Below are positions 47,101 to 61,012 of a stretch of 64,000 nt of DNA, piece by piece. The stretch lies in contig NC_085861.1 of NCBI RefSeq assembly GCF_034702125.1, positions 46,954,222 to 47,018,221 of the forward strand, written 5' to 3'. A program made the translations under genes and the position numbers. This DNA comes from Engraulis encrasicolus. Taxonomy: Eukaryota > Chordata > Actinopteri > Clupeiformes > Engraulidae. Positions within the stretch are counted from its first letter, which is position 1. Every line of letters begins with the position of its first letter. The notes beneath the pieces are model-generated. The model saw only the letters and a program-made list of their open reading frames with translations, was not told the origin of the DNA and ran no database searches.

Positions 47101-47706
47101 TACCTTCGCCAGAAGGTTATGTTTTGCCCGCCGTGTATTTATTTATTATTATTACCTTCGCCAGAAGGTTATGTTTTGCCCGCCGTGTATTTATTTGTGA
47201 ATATGTTTGTTTGTTTGTACTTCGTATAACTCAGAGAGAACTGAGCCAATTTTTATGATATTTAGTGGGATGATTGGTCATGACGATTACTTTTTGGGAG
47301 TGATTGGGTCAAAGGTCAAGGTCACGAAAAGGTCAAACATGTAAATTTGCGATATCTCGGTTAATTGGAATCCGATTTGCCTGAAACCAGTGCCAAGATG
47401 TGCAGAATTCAATTCCCAATCTTGTGACGTGCCACACGTCATGGTGGTGTCCATACGTTTTTTAGCGGTTGGGGGTCAACGGTCAGTGGGGACAAGACCT
47501 TGCGAAATGCACGTTTCTCATCTTAACTCGGTCAATTCTGGACCGATTTTTATGAAAATGACATCAAAATTTCAGAAATGTGTCCACCACTATCTCCATA
47601 CTAACACCAAAATTTGGAGAATGTCATGCCCCACACTCTGAAGATGGCCAGAAAAAAATAAGTGGCGTAGGCGAAGGTTTGCGCTCTACCAAGTGCCCAT
47701 TCTAGT
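47101..47706 (+). mobile_element. CCTTCGCC element in unit 2
   Basis: Runs from TACCTTCGCCAGAAGG to GGCGTAGGCGAAGGTTTGCG-CTCTACC and GCCCATTCTAG. CCTTCGCC near the start and GGCGAAGG near the end are inverted. The ~55-bp head is present twice in tandem. The interior has GGTCAAAGGTCAAGGTCACG. Unit 6 shows the state without it. Family unassigned; no transposase. Confidence 0.8.
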
Positions 47707-48960
47707 TTCTAATGTAACCACAAGAAAAGACTCTCCAGACCCCAGTTTGAAAAGTGATAACTCTTAGAAAGGTGCCCCAGATTTCAGTGGACTGGACAAG
47801 CTGTCTTATAGATGAGCTACCTGTTCGAGATCTCCATTTTAGGTGGCACTGCATTATGTGTCCAGACCCCAGTTAGAAAAGGGCCCAGTCCGTTCAATTA
47901 CATCCGTTCAATTACTTTGTACTGGATGCATCACTGGACAGGCAAGATAGCTAGGTGTTGGTAATCTGTTGGTAAAATGTTGTGGAGGATCACATTGCAC
48001 TGATTAAGATAATTCCACAAATGATTGGCCTTAGTCCATAAAACCGACCCAGTCACCCAGTGATTTCCATTGCAACTGTGTAAATTCATTGATGACCTGT
48101 TTGTAATGTAGTTTTAAAGGCCTCTATGGTCTGTATTTATCTATTTATTTTAAAGAATTACCAACAGAACTGTATTGGATTGGCCCATCCATGTGTGGTG
48201 GCCCATTTTTCAATTTGTTAGAAACTAGGTTTTTGTCCGCGAACCGTAACGACAGCATGGCCATCAACAGGTTCATCCAGGTAACACAGTCACGTGCAGA
48301 AAATGTTCAGAGCCCGGTATGAACATGGGCGGTTCGCAGATAAGCACTTTAGTGCAGAACGTAACTGGTGCGGGCACCGACATTTTCTCTATGCTGGTCA
48401 GCACTTTACTTGACGACGGCGTCATACGTATGACATAACAATGTCATAACGGTGTCATAATAGTGTTATGAACGAGTCATAAACATAATGCCAATGTCAT
48501 AAACGATTTATGACCATGAAAAGTTGACATTGTTTGGACTATCTTTGTCATAACCGATTTTTTTTCCACTTTTATTATACTGGAATAAGACCACAGCGAC
48601 CAGACTCTCCAGATCCCAGTTTGGCCAGTGAATGCTCCAAGAAAGACGGCCCGAATTTCAGTGGACCGGATAGACCACCATTCAGGTAAGCTACCTGTTA
48701 GAGATCAAAGGTGGAGATTTAAGGTGGTAGCACACATTGTGTTTTTTTTAAGTACATTCATTTAAACAGCTTTAAAACACCCATAACATGCATTCCATAG
48801 CAACCTTGCTTTATATGCTACAAATGAATGTGTTTATAGGCCTTCAGTTTAACACAGTCGAAACATATTGTTCACATTCTCCAAGTTACAGTTATTTGTG
48901 CAAATGTCTTATTATTGAGTGCATGTATGACATTTTGGTTTTCTTAATATTTATTATTAT

Positions 48961-49573
48961 TACCTTCGCCAGAAGGTTATGTTTTGACCGCCGTGTATTT
49001 ATTTATTATTATTACCTTCGCCAGAAGGTTATCTTTTGACCGCCGTGTATTAATTTATTTGTGAATATGTATGTTTTTTTATTTGTACTTCGTATAACTC
49101 AGATAGAACTGAGCCGATTTTTCTGAAATTTAGTGGGATGATTGGTCATGACCCAGGAACAATCAATTACTTTTTGGGAGTGATTGGGTCAAAGGTCAAG
49201 GTCAAGGTCACGAAAATGTCAAAAACGTAAATTTGCGATATCTCGGTTAATTGGCATTCGATTTGCCTGAAACCAGTGCCAAGATGTGCAGAATTCAATT
49301 CCCGATCTTGTGATGTGCCACACGCCATGGTGGTGTCCATACGTTTTTTAGCGGTTGGGGGTCAACGGTCAGTGGGGTCAAGACCTTGCGAAATGCACGT
49401 TTCTCATCTTAACTCGGTCAATTCTGGACCGATTTTTATGAAAAAATGACATCAAAATTTAAATGATACTAACACCAAAATTTGGAGAATGTTATGCCCC
49501 ACACTCTGAAGATGGCCAGAAAAAAATAAGTGGCGTAGGCGAAGGTTTGCGCTCTACCGAGTGCCCATTCTAG
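48961..49573 (+). mobile_element. CCTTCGCC element in unit 3
   Basis: Same structure as in unit 2, with a small internal deletion near 49455 that removes TTCAGAAATGTGTCCACC-type sequence. Confidence 0.8.
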
Positions 49574-50825
49574 TTTCTAATGTAACCACAAGAAAAGACT
49601 CTCCAGACCCCAGTTTGAAAAGTGATAACTCTTAGAAAGGTGCCCCAGATTTCAGTGGACTGGACAAGCTGTCTTATAGATGAGCTACCTGTTCGAGATC
49701 TCCATTTTAGGTGGCACTGCATTATGTGTCCAGACCCCAGTTAGAAAAGGGCCCAGTCCGTTCAATTACATCCGTTCAATTACTTTGTACTGGATGCATC
49801 ACTGTACAGGCGAGATAGCTCGGTGTTGGTAATCTATTGGTAAAATGTTGTGGAGGATCACATTGCACTGATTAAGATAATTCCACAAATGATTGGTCTT
49901 AGTCCATAAAACCGACCCAGTCACCCAGTGATTTCCATTGCAACTGTGTAAATTCATTGATGACCTGTTTGTAATGTAGTTTTAAAGGCCTCTATGGTCT
50001 GTATTTATCTATTTATTTTAAAGAATTACCAACAGAACTGTATTGGATTGGCCCATCCATGTGTGGTGGCCCATTTTTCAATTTGTTAGAAACTAGGTTT
50101 TTCTCCGCGAACCGTAACGACAGCATGGCCATCAACAGGTTCATTCAGGTAACACAGTCACGTGCGGAAAAAGTTCAAAGCCCGGCATGAACATGGGCGG
50201 TTCGCAGATAAGCACTTTAGTGCAGAACGTAACTGGTGCGGGCACCGACATTTTCTCTATGCTGGTCAGCACTTTACTTGACGCCGGCGTCATACGTATG
50301 ACATAATGTCATAACAGTTTCATAATAGTGTCATGAACGAGGCATAAACATAATGCCAATGTCATGAACGTTTTATGACCATGAGAAGTTGACTTTGTTT
50401 GGCCTGTCTTTGTCATAAACGATTTTTGTTTTCATTTTTATTATACTGGAATAAGACCCCAGAGACCAGACTCCCCAGACCCCAGTTTGGCCAGTGAGAA
50501 CTCCAGGAAAGGCGCCCCAGATTTCAGTGGACTGGACAGACCACCATTCAGGTGAGCTACCTGTTAGAGATCAAAGGTGGAGATTTAAGGTGGTAGCACA
50601 CATTGTGTTTTTTTAAGTACATTCATTTAAACAGCTTTAAAACACCCATAACATGCATTCCATAGCAACATTGCTTTATATGCTACAAATGAATGTGTTT
50701 ATAGGCCTTCAGTTTAACACAGTCGAAACATATTGTTCACATTCTCCAAGTTACAGTTATTTGTGCAAATGTCTTATAATTGAGTGCATGTATGACATTT
50801 TGGTTTTCTTAATATTTCTTATTAT

Positions 50826-51443
50826 TACCTTCGCCAGAAGGTTATGTTTTGACCGCCGTGTATTTATTTGTTATTATTACCTTCGCCAGAAGGTTATGTT
50901 TTGACCGCCGTGTATTTATTTGTGAATATGTTTGTTTGTTTGTACTTCGTATAACTCAGACAGAACTGAGCCGATTTTTATGAAATTTAGTGGGATGATT
51001 GGTCATGACCCAAGGAACAATCGATTACTTTTTGGGAGTGATCGGGTCAAAGGTCAAGGTCACGAAAAGGTCAAAAATGTAAATTTGCGATATCTCGGTT
51101 AATTGGGATCCGATTTGCCTGAAACCAGTGCCAAGATGTGCAGAATTCAATTCCCAATCTTGTGATGTGCCACACGTCATGGTGGTGTCCATACGTTTTT
51201 TAGCGGTTGGGGGTCAACGGTCAGTGGGGACAAGACCTTGCGAAATGCACGTTTCTCATCTTAACTCGGTCAATTCTGGACCGATTTTTATGAAAATGAC
51301 ATCAAAATTTCAGAAATGTGTCCACCACAATCTCCATACTAACACCAAAATTTGGAGAATGTTATGCCCCACACTCTGAAGATGGCCAGAAAAAAATAAG
51401 TGGCGTAGGCGAAGGTTTGCGCTCTACCGAGTGCCCATTCTAG
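50826..51443 (+). mobile_element. CCTTCGCC element in unit 4
   Basis: Full-length copy with doubled head. It is followed 29 bases later by fold-back copy B. Confidence 0.8.
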
Positions 51444-52242
51444 TTTCTAATGTAACCACAAGAAAAGACTCTTAGTGGAGTCGTAGGCATGTGCATTTTT
51501 TCTCAGTCATTTCAAATTGGTGTTAAAGTTTGGTTTTCACTTCCAAGTTGAAGTTTAGGGTCAATAGAACAATTTGGGTTCGAGTGTCAAACACACAGAT
51601 AACAATTTGGCCTGCGGGGGGCGCTCTAAAATATATAAACTGCTATAACATTTTATTAGTTTAACCAAATTTAACATATGAGGTATGCATGGATTCAGCA
51701 TTAAGAGGAGGAGCTGGTGAGCTAAGTATTTGGTTACCAGATTAAAGACACACTATGCAATAAACACACTTTTAGCCCATGGACAGCAAATTTCAGGGGT
51801 TTTTTTTAGATAAAGGGTGGAAATGCCCTCCAAGTTGCAATGAAACATCATTTATTGTTACAAGTTATTGTAAATAAAGCCTGGGATATCATTCAACTTG
51901 ATTTTTTCAGAATATCCCTGAAGCACAAAGATACCTAGGATACCTATACGCAAATATGGCTGCATATTAAAGCCTATGTGATATTTAGGATCCAACTTGC
52001 AACTTTGAGTTTATGAATTTAGGATCATGAGTATCAACTTTTTTCAATCAAGCCATATTCTATTCACACATAAAATCACAAAAAAAAAGTTATATCTGGA
52101 AGAAAATAAATCAATAATAATAATAATAGTAATAATAATAAGACTGCATTTCCGGAGAGACAATGCTATTAGTATGCTTGTGGCTTATGCACACACACAC
52201 ACACAGAGCTGTTGTAAACACGAGGGAAAGAGATATAGGTCT

Positions 52243-52244
<2 letters not shown>

Positions 52245-52327
<83 letters not shown>
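52245..52327 (+). repeat. (GT)n microsatellite
   Basis: About 41 GT units in fold-back copy B, at the place where copy A has GCAC repeats. Confidence 0.98.
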
Positions 52328-52331
<4 letters not shown>

Positions 52332-52344
52332 CACGGGTGCGCAT

Positions 52345-52468
52345 GGAAGGAGATGCTTCAGGTGCCTTTCAGCAGTGGGTGGGTAGGGAGAGGTAAGGAT
52401 GGGATTCGAACCCTGCAACCCTCTGACAGACCAACACCCTACCCAGTAGGCCACTGCCACTTACTGTA
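52345..52468 (-). mobile_element. tRNA-derived SINE in fold-back copy B
   Basis: Minus-strand box A (GTGGCCTACTGGGTAGGG) and box B (GGTTCGAATCCC, read through GGGATTCGAACCC here). Orthologous to the SINE at 31609-31720. Confidence 0.85.
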
Positions 52469-54733
52469 TTGGCCACAGCAGCATATTAGGCCACGGTTTC
52501 CTAGGTGACAGCAGAGGTATAAAGTTATACAAGGCTGCATGTGTGTGTGTATGAATGAAGATTCTATAGGTGACAGTTTGGCAGTCAATAGCTGAGTAAT
52601 ATGTGCAGCCTTATTTTTACGCTGTCATATCTCCAAAAGTTTTGCAAGTTGTCAGATGACAACACAAATGGCACAACCCTGCTCTTTATGTCAAAGCTGA
52701 GATCACTTTTCTAGGCCAAATGGTTCAGTCAGAAAATGGACAAATTCAGGCCTATGCGCTGAGCTGTTCACACATACTTTTTCTAAGTGAATGGGGTCAC
52801 ATCGTAGGGATTTTAAAATTGCTCTCTGAATTATTTTTAAGAGTTGGCTTATGATCTTCACACAGTTTGTATTCAGAGCCAAGACCTCTCTGACAATCCC
52901 TTTACCTAGTTGATATCTAGTTAAAAAAACCCAGGACAGGTCACCTCTCACTCTAACTGACACAGTTTGTGACATCATCATCTTGACCATTCTACCATTC
53001 ATTTCAATGAGGGGGAAAACAGAGAGAAAACTGAGGAAAAACAAGTCTGGTGAACGAATGAAAGGGGGTAGGCCAGCAAAAAATACACCACCTTGAGCCC
53101 TTTTCGAGCCGTTCGTTTTGGCACTCGAACCGTGTCTCTATCTCGAACGCTGCAAAGATACTAAAGAACTAATGAATGGCGATTCCCATAGGCCGACGTG
53201 AATGGAAAAATGTAGAATAATAATAAACTGTTGATGAACAATTAGTATGCTTTCCCGCAAGCATACTAAATAAACTGTTGGATAACAATTAGTATGCTTG
53301 CTGGGGGGCAAGCAGAGGCCTTTGGAAAGCATACTAAATAATACTATAGGACTATTTCATACATGGTAGACACAGTAATCTGTTGTTATGAAGACATCCC
53401 TGTCATCTGGGAACTGTCCATTTGTTACCAGCGCAGTTAACAAGAATGAAAACTGCCTTCTTATTATCTGCATTTGCCAGAAATGCCTGCCAATCTGGTA
53501 ACAAATGAACAGTTCCCAGATTTGGACTACACTACCAAAGATGCCGTTGCCAAAGATGTATTTCAACTAGAGGTGAAGTCCAGCTGTACTAGTACTTGTG
53601 GGTCAAAGACGTGTAAAATGGCATTGTCATTCAGTGTAACGGATGCCTTCTGCTGACTGTAACTGTAAAAAACATGACTCTTTTTATTTATTTATTGTTA
53701 CAGGGAATTCATGAAAGCCTCGGCTGTCATCCATTCACTTGAAACAATTTAAAAATCATGTTTTTTTGCAGTTACAGTCGGCGGAAGGTGTCCTTAACAC
53801 TTAATGACAAAGACGTCTTTGACCCTTGTACAAATAGACCTGCCAGATCTCGGTGCAAGTGCATGAAGGCAGAGTTAAAGTGCACACATCTGTGCAAGTG
53901 CACATGCAATTTCTAAGACTGACCACTGACTGTTTTTGTATCTGTTCTCTGTCATAGTTATTGTAGAGTGGAGTATTGGAATAAATGTTAGCCCTATGGT
54001 CTTCTGTTTGTTTTTTGAATGCAGGTAAAAATGATGTTCCCCATGATATTTATCATTATTATTATTATTTTTTTTTACTTTCTTCCAGATATAAAGATTT
54101 GAAGTTGTGAATAAAATGATGGCTTGATTGAAAAAAGCTGGTACTCATGATCCTAAATTCATAAACTCAAAGTTGCAAGTTGGGTGCTAAATATTACATA
54201 GGCTTTATGCAGCCATATTTGTGTATAGGTATCCTAAGTATCCGTGTGCTTCAGGGATATTCTGAACAAATCAAGTTAAGTGATAACCCATGCTTTATTT
54301 ACAATAACTTTGTAACAATAAATTATGTTTCATTGCAACTTTGAGGGCATTTCCACCCTTTATCTTAAAAAAGCCCGGATTTAGCTGTCCGTGGGCTAAA
54401 AGTGTGTTTATTACGTAGTGTGTCTTTAATCTGGCAACCAAATACTTATCTCACCAGTCCTCTTCATGCTGAATCCATACATACCTCATATGTTAAATTT
54501 TGTTTAACTAATCAAAAGTTATAGAAGTTTATATATTTTAGAGCGCCCCACGCAGGCCATTTTGTTATCTGTGTGTTTGACACTCGAACTCAAATTGTTC
54601 TATAGACCCTAAACTTCAACTTGGAAGTGAAAACCAAACTTTAACACCAATTTGAAATGACTGAGCCTAATACGACCCCACTATCTCCAGACCCCAGTTT
54701 GAAAAGTGATAACTCTTAGAAAGGTGCCCCAGA

Positions 54734-54932
54734 CAGTGTTGCCAGATTGGGCTGGTTCCCGCCCAATTGGGCTGCTTCGGGATTGACGTGTTCGGATAAA
54801 AATGGCATTTATCAGAAAAACCCGCCCACTTTTTGCCATAGAAATCAATAGAATTGGGCGGGATTTTGTGCTTCTAGGCGGGTTTTGAACATTTTTTGGG
54901 CTGGAAATCATCAGCCTCATCTGGCAACCCTG
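54734..54932. mobile_element. 199-bp hAT MITE, copy 2, perfect 8-bp duplication
   Basis: Ends CAGTGTTGCCAGATT and ATCTGGCAACCCTG, with GCCCCAGA on both sides (54726-54733, 54933-54940). Other array units carry the uninterrupted site. It matches 33495-33692. Confidence 0.96.
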
Positions 54933-56121
54933 GCCCCAGATTTCAGTGGACTGGACAAGCTGTCTTATAGATGAGCTACCTGTTCGAGATCTCCATTTTA
55001 GGTGGCACTGCATTATGTGTCCAGACCCCAGTTAGAAAAGGGCCCAGTCCGTTAAATTACATCCGTTCAATTACTTTGTACTGGATGCATCACTGGACAG
55101 GCGAGATAGTTAGGTGTTGGTAATCTGTTGGTAAAATGTTGTGGAGGATCACATTGCACTGATTAAGATAATTCCACAAATGATTGGTCTTAGTCCATAA
55201 AACCAACCCAGTCACCCAGTGATTTCCATTGCAACTGTGTAAATTCATTGATGACCTGTTTGTAATGTAGTTTTAAAGGCCTCTATGGTCTGTATTTATC
55301 TATTTATTTTAAAGAATTACCAACAGAACTGTATTGGATTGGCCCATCCATGTGTGGTGGCCCATTTTTCAATTTGTTAGAAACTAGTTTTTTTTCCGCA
55401 AACTGTGACGACAGCGTGGCCGTCAGCAGGTTCACCAGGTAACACAGTCGCGTGCGGAAAACGTTCAGGGCCCGATATGAACATGGGCGGTTCGCAGATA
55501 AGCACTTTAGTTCCGAACGTAACTGGTGCGGGCACCGACATTTTCTCTATGCTGGTCAGCACTTTACTTGACGACGGCGTCATACGTATGACATAACAAT
55601 GTCATAACAGTGTCATAATAGTGTCATGAACGAGTCGTAAACATAACGCCAGTGTCATAAACGTTTTATGACCATGAAAAGTTGACATTGTTTGGCCTGT
55701 CTTTGTCATAAACGATTTTTGTTTTCATTTTTATTATACTGGAATAAGACCCCAGAGACCAGACTCCCCAGACCCCAGTTTGGCCAGTGAGAACTCCAGG
55801 AAAGGCGCCCCAGATTTCAGTGGACTGGACAGACCACCATTCAGGTGAGCTACCTGTTAGAGATCAAAGGTGGAGATTTAAGGTGGTAGCACACGTTGTG
55901 TTTTTTTTTAAGTACATTCATTTAAACAGCTTTAAAACACCCATAACATGCATTCCATAGCAACATTGGTTTATATGCTACAAATAAATGTGTTTATAGG
56001 CCTCCAGTTTAACACAGTCGAAACATATTGTTCACATTCTCCCAAGTTACAGTTATTTGTGCAAATGTCTTATAATTGAGTGCATGTATGACATTTTGGT
56101 TTTCTTAATATTTATTATTAT

Positions 56122-56749
56122 TACCTTCGCCAGAAGGTTATGTTTTGACCGCTGTGTATTTATTTATTATTATTACCTTCGCCAGAAGGTTATGTTTTGA
56201 CCGCTGTGTATTTATTTGTGAATATGTTTGTTTGTTTGTTTGTACTTCGTATAACTCAGACAGAACTGAGCAGATTTTTATGAAATTTAGTGGGATGATT
56301 GGTCATGACCCAAGGAACAATCGATTACTTTTTGGGAGTGATTGGGTCAAAGGTCAAGGTCAAGGTCACGAAAAGGTCAAAAACGTAAATTTGCGATATC
56401 TCGGTTAATTGGCATCCGATTTGCCTGAAACCAGTGCCAAGATGTGCAGAATTCAATTCCCGATCTTGTGATGTGCCACACGTCATGGTGGTGTCCATAC
56501 GTTTTTTAGCGGTTGGGGGTCAACGGTCAGTGGCGTCAAGACCTTGCGAAATGCACGTTTCTCATCTTAACTCGGTCAATTCTGGACCGATTTTTATGAA
56601 AATGACATCAAAATTTCATAAATGTGTCCACCACAATCTCCATACTAACACCAAAATTTGGAGAATGTTATGCCCCACACTCTGAAGATGGCCAGAAAAA
56701 AATAAGTGGCGTAGGCGAAGGTTTGCGCTCTACCGAGTGCCCATTCTAG
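56122..56749 (+). mobile_element. CCTTCGCC element in unit 5
   Basis: Full-length copy with doubled head and the GGCGTAGGCGAAGG end. Confidence 0.8.
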
Positions 56750-58341
56750 TTTGTAATGTAACCACAGAGAAAAGACTCTCCAGGCCTCAGTTTGAAAAGT
56801 GATAACTCTTAGAAAGGTGCCCCAGATTTCAGTGGACTGGACAAGCTGTTTTATAGATGACCTACCTGTTAGAGATCTCCATTTTTAGGTGGCACTGCAA
56901 TATGTGTCCAGACCCCAGTTAGAAAAGGGCCCAGTCCGTTCAGTTACATCCGTTCAATTACTTTTTACTGGATGGATGCATCACTGGACAGGCGAGATAG
57001 CTCGGTGTTGGTAATCTGTTGGTAAAATGTTGTGGAGGATCACATTGCACTGATTAAGATAATTCCACAAATGATTGGTCTTAGTCCATAAAACCGACCC
57101 AGTCACCCAGTGACTTCCAATTGCAACTGTGTAAATTCATTGATGAACTGTTTGTAATGTAGTTTTAAAGGCCTCTATGGTCTGTATTTATCTATTCATT
57201 TAAAAGAATTACCAACAGAACTGTATTGGATTGGCCCATCCATGTGTGGTGGCCCATTTTTCAATTTGTTAGAAACTAGGTTTTTCTCCGCGAACCGTAA
57301 CGACAGCATGGCCATCAACAGGTTCATCCAGGTAACACAGTCACGTGCAGAAAATGTTCAGAGCCCGGTATGAACATGGGCGGTTCGCAGATAAGCACTT
57401 TAGTGCAGAACGTAACTGGTGCTGGCACCGACATTTTCTCTATACTGGACTCCGTTTCTCGATTCTTGTCGTTGCTAACCGTCTTAAGTCGGTCTTGAGT
57501 TAGTCGTAAGTTGCTCTTGAGTTGGTCTTAAGTTGCTCTTGAGTTGATCTTAAGTTGGTCTTCAGTTGGTCTTTAGACGCAAGACCGACCGAAGTCGCGA
57601 CCAACCTTTGGACGTAGGCCTACGTACGTACGTTCTCAGACACGAGGAAGTCTTCGGAAATGCTTGGAGTGTCTCGCCTCAGCTCGGCTGCATTGGTCGC
57701 AATCAAAGTAGTGACAGCGTCATGTTTCACGTGGCTGTCAGATACAATAATTACAACGCTATCAAAGTCCACAAATCTTTGTCAACACAACCGTGCCCTC
57801 AAAACCATCCCTCTTCGACAGCAGAAACCAAATAATGCATTACATGTCACAATGTCTTATATTTTATTCCGGTTTTGCTAAATCAATTTACGATAAGTCT
57901 TCAGTAACTTCTCTCAGAAACCGGTGGTTGGTGGATGAGTGGTTGTCATGCCTTGCCGGAGGGTAATAGCAATGATTCTAGACCCGAAGGGATAAATGTA
58001 TGCATGGACTTTTAAATCTAAACATCCATAATATTCTCCTCTGAGTCCGCTTGAGTTCTAATTTTCACAATATGTTGTCGCAGTGGGAAACAAATACCCA
58101 CGCGCGCACAACGTGGTCGGATTGCGCACACATTGTGAACATTTCTACTATGTCATTGTTGTCTATAGACTACACGAACTCCAACCCATCGCAACCCTGG
58201 GAAAAAAATGCAGCTTAATGAAATAATGTGAGGATAGCCTACTCTGAAAGGCATGCGACATCACATTGGGATCATTTGAATCATTGCACATTTACTTAAC
58301 GCGGCCCGCTGTCATATGCGCGAGGCAGAGGGTTGAGAATA

Positions 58342-58365
58342 TGCACACACACACACACACACACA
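58342..58365 (+). repeat. (CA)n microsatellite
   Basis: Twelve CA units within the 2.4-kb element. Confidence 0.95.
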
Positions 58366-59073
58366 CTTGTTGCGCTGTCTTTGGCTTAGGGTCTCTGTTG
58401 TGGGTCAAATATATGTCTAACCGTTGTTACCCATATCTCTAACTTGAAGTGACTCAAGGCGCTTGCTGGAAAATGTAGGCTATTTTTTTAAGCTTAAACT
58501 CTGTAAACTCCAAGGGATGCCTTCGGGCTGGCCTCTGACACTGCCAACACCCGAACGCATGTAGAAGAACTCTAAGTGCGAGACAACAGCGAGGTCCTTC
58601 CCCACGCAGAGTGGACAGTTCAATGATGTTTGAAATGATAACTGAAAGGAATCGATCATTCTAAAATATATATTTGGTTGTTTATGTCGTCTTCCTGCCT
58701 GCACGCCCTTACGTGCAAAATAGGCTACAAGAAAAATAATTGCCATTATGACCTTTACGCGTAAAGATGTGCAGGAAGGGATGATGCACGGAGGGTCCGT
58801 CAAACACAGTACACATGACATCTCCATGAAAGTCGTTAAATACTTGTCAACGCAATCATGTCACCGAAATCCATCCCCAATAACCAAATGTCGGTCTACA
58901 TATCACTGTAGCATAATCACTCCAAATAACTACACAGAAAGCGTGATGGCATGTATACTATCCTAATTCTCACTTGCTGGTGGTAACTGGTAACATATCC
59001 ATTTCGGCTGAATTTTAAATTAAGCGCAGGTACCTTATCTGCACAACAGTATATCCAGTATATCCACTTCCAC

Positions 59074-59199
<126 letters not shown>

Positions 59200-61012
59200 G
59201 CACGCGCGCATCCAGGCTGGCGCGCGCGCAATTCGGGCATATTCGCAACTCTCTGCCTCCTCTCCCTCGTGCGCAGTGACAGTGGACCGTGTGGCTGACG
59301 CCATTGCGAAGTTATTTGGCGCGATTTTATTGTGCAGTGATATGTACAGCGACATTTGGTTATTGGGGTGGATTTTGGGGGCATGATTGTCTTCACAGGT
59401 ATTTAACGACTTTCATAAAGATGTCATGTTTAGCCTACTGTGTTTGACGCACCTTTCAATTTTCCTGCACATCTTCAGGCACAATGCTCTTAATGGCAAT
59501 TATTTTTCTTGTGGCCTACGTTGGACGTAAGGACTTGCTGGCAGGAAGACGGCATACACAACCAAATATATTTAAAATTGTCTAATCATTGGACATTTTG
59601 TGTGGTAAAAGTTAGACGCTTGTGCACTTGGTGGCATCAATCACTGTCACTTGAACTCTGCCTGAACCTGCCCCAAGACGCTGAAATGTCAGGAGCAAGA
59701 CCAACTTAAGAACAACTTAAGACCAACTCAAGACCAAGCCGGAAGACTGTCTTACGAGCGACTTAAGACCTTGGCTACAACGTTGGTCTTAAGAACGAAC
59801 AAAATGGCTAACGTCGTTAGCAAAGGCACTGTCGAGAAACGACCCCCTGGTAAACACTTTACTTTACTTGACGCTGGTGTCATAGGTATGACATAACAAT
59901 GTCATAACAGTGTCATAATAGTGTCATGAACGAGTCATAAACATAATGCCAATGTCATAAATGTTTCATGACCATGAAAAGTTGACATTGTTAGGCCTGT
60001 CTTTGTCATAACCGATTTTTGTTTTCATTTTTATTATACTGGAATAAGACCCCAGAGACCAGACTCCCCAGACCCTAGTTTGGCCAGTGAGAACTCCAGG
60101 AAAGGCGCCCCAGATTTCAGTGGACTGGACAGACCACCATTCAGGTGAGCTACCTGTTAGAGATCAAAGGTGGAGATTTAAGGTGGTAGCACACTTTGTG
60201 TTTTCTTTTAAAGTACATTCATTTAAACAGCTTTAAAACACCCATAACATTCATTCCATAGCAACATTGGTTTATATGCTACAAATAAATGTGTTTATAG
60301 GCCTTCAGTTTAACACAGTCGAAACATATTGTTCACATTCTCCAAGTTACACTTATTTGTGCAAATGTCTTACAATTGTGTGCATGTATGACATTTTTGT
60401 TTTCTTCAATAATTTGCAATGTAACCACAGAGAAAAGACTCTCCAGACCCCAGTTTGAAAAGTGATAACTCTTAGAAAGTTGCCCCAGATTTCAGTGGAC
60501 TGGACAAGCTGTCTTATCGATGACCTACCTGTTAGAGATCTCCATTTGTAGGTGGCACCTGTAATTATGTATACAGATGTCTTAGATATATGTGAAAGTA
60601 TAAATGTCTTTGCATTTGTAACATACACGCATAAGACCACGGACACCGGCCTCTCCAGACCCCAGTTTGAAAAGTGCCCAGTCCATGGGCCATCCATTCA
60701 ATTACTTTGTACTGGATGCATCACTGGACAGGCAAGATATCTAGGTGTTGTTAATCTGTTGGTAAAATGTTGTGGAGGATCACATTGCACTGATTAAGAT
60801 AATTCCACAAATGATTGGTCTTAGTCCATAAAACCGACCCAGTCACCCAGTGAGTTCCATTGCAACTGTGTAAATTCATTGATGAACTGTTTGTAATGTA
60901 GTTTTAAAGGCCTCAATGGTTTTTATTTATTTATTTTTTTTAAAGAATTACCAACAGAACTGTATTGGATTGGCCCATCCATGTGTGGTGGCCCATTTTT
61001 CAATTTGTTAGA

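Larger units (their letters stand above)
51473..54683 (-). mobile_element. Long fold-back DNA element, copy B (3-bp target duplication TCT)
   Basis: Inserted in array unit 4 between GACTCT and TCTCCAGACC; all other units read through without it, so the 3-bp duplication TCT (51470-51472, 54684-54686) is firm. Ends TAGTGGAGTCGTAGG and TACGACCCCACTA. The arms are about 620-660 bp. The interior is the reverse complement of copy A, including the SINE and the AGTATGCTTGC palindromes (53240-53340). No transposase recognised. Confidence 0.88.

Noticed and set aside
52027..52508. Cys/Val- and His/Thr-rich ORFs
   Set aside because: Translations of the GT/CA microsatellite; the same applies to the frames at 31419-31997 and 58917-59396.
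51473..54683. CACTA (EnSpm) transposon
   Set aside because: The 3-bp duplication fits, but the ends read TAGTG...CACTA, the reverse of the CACTA...TAGTG order, and no transposase is present.
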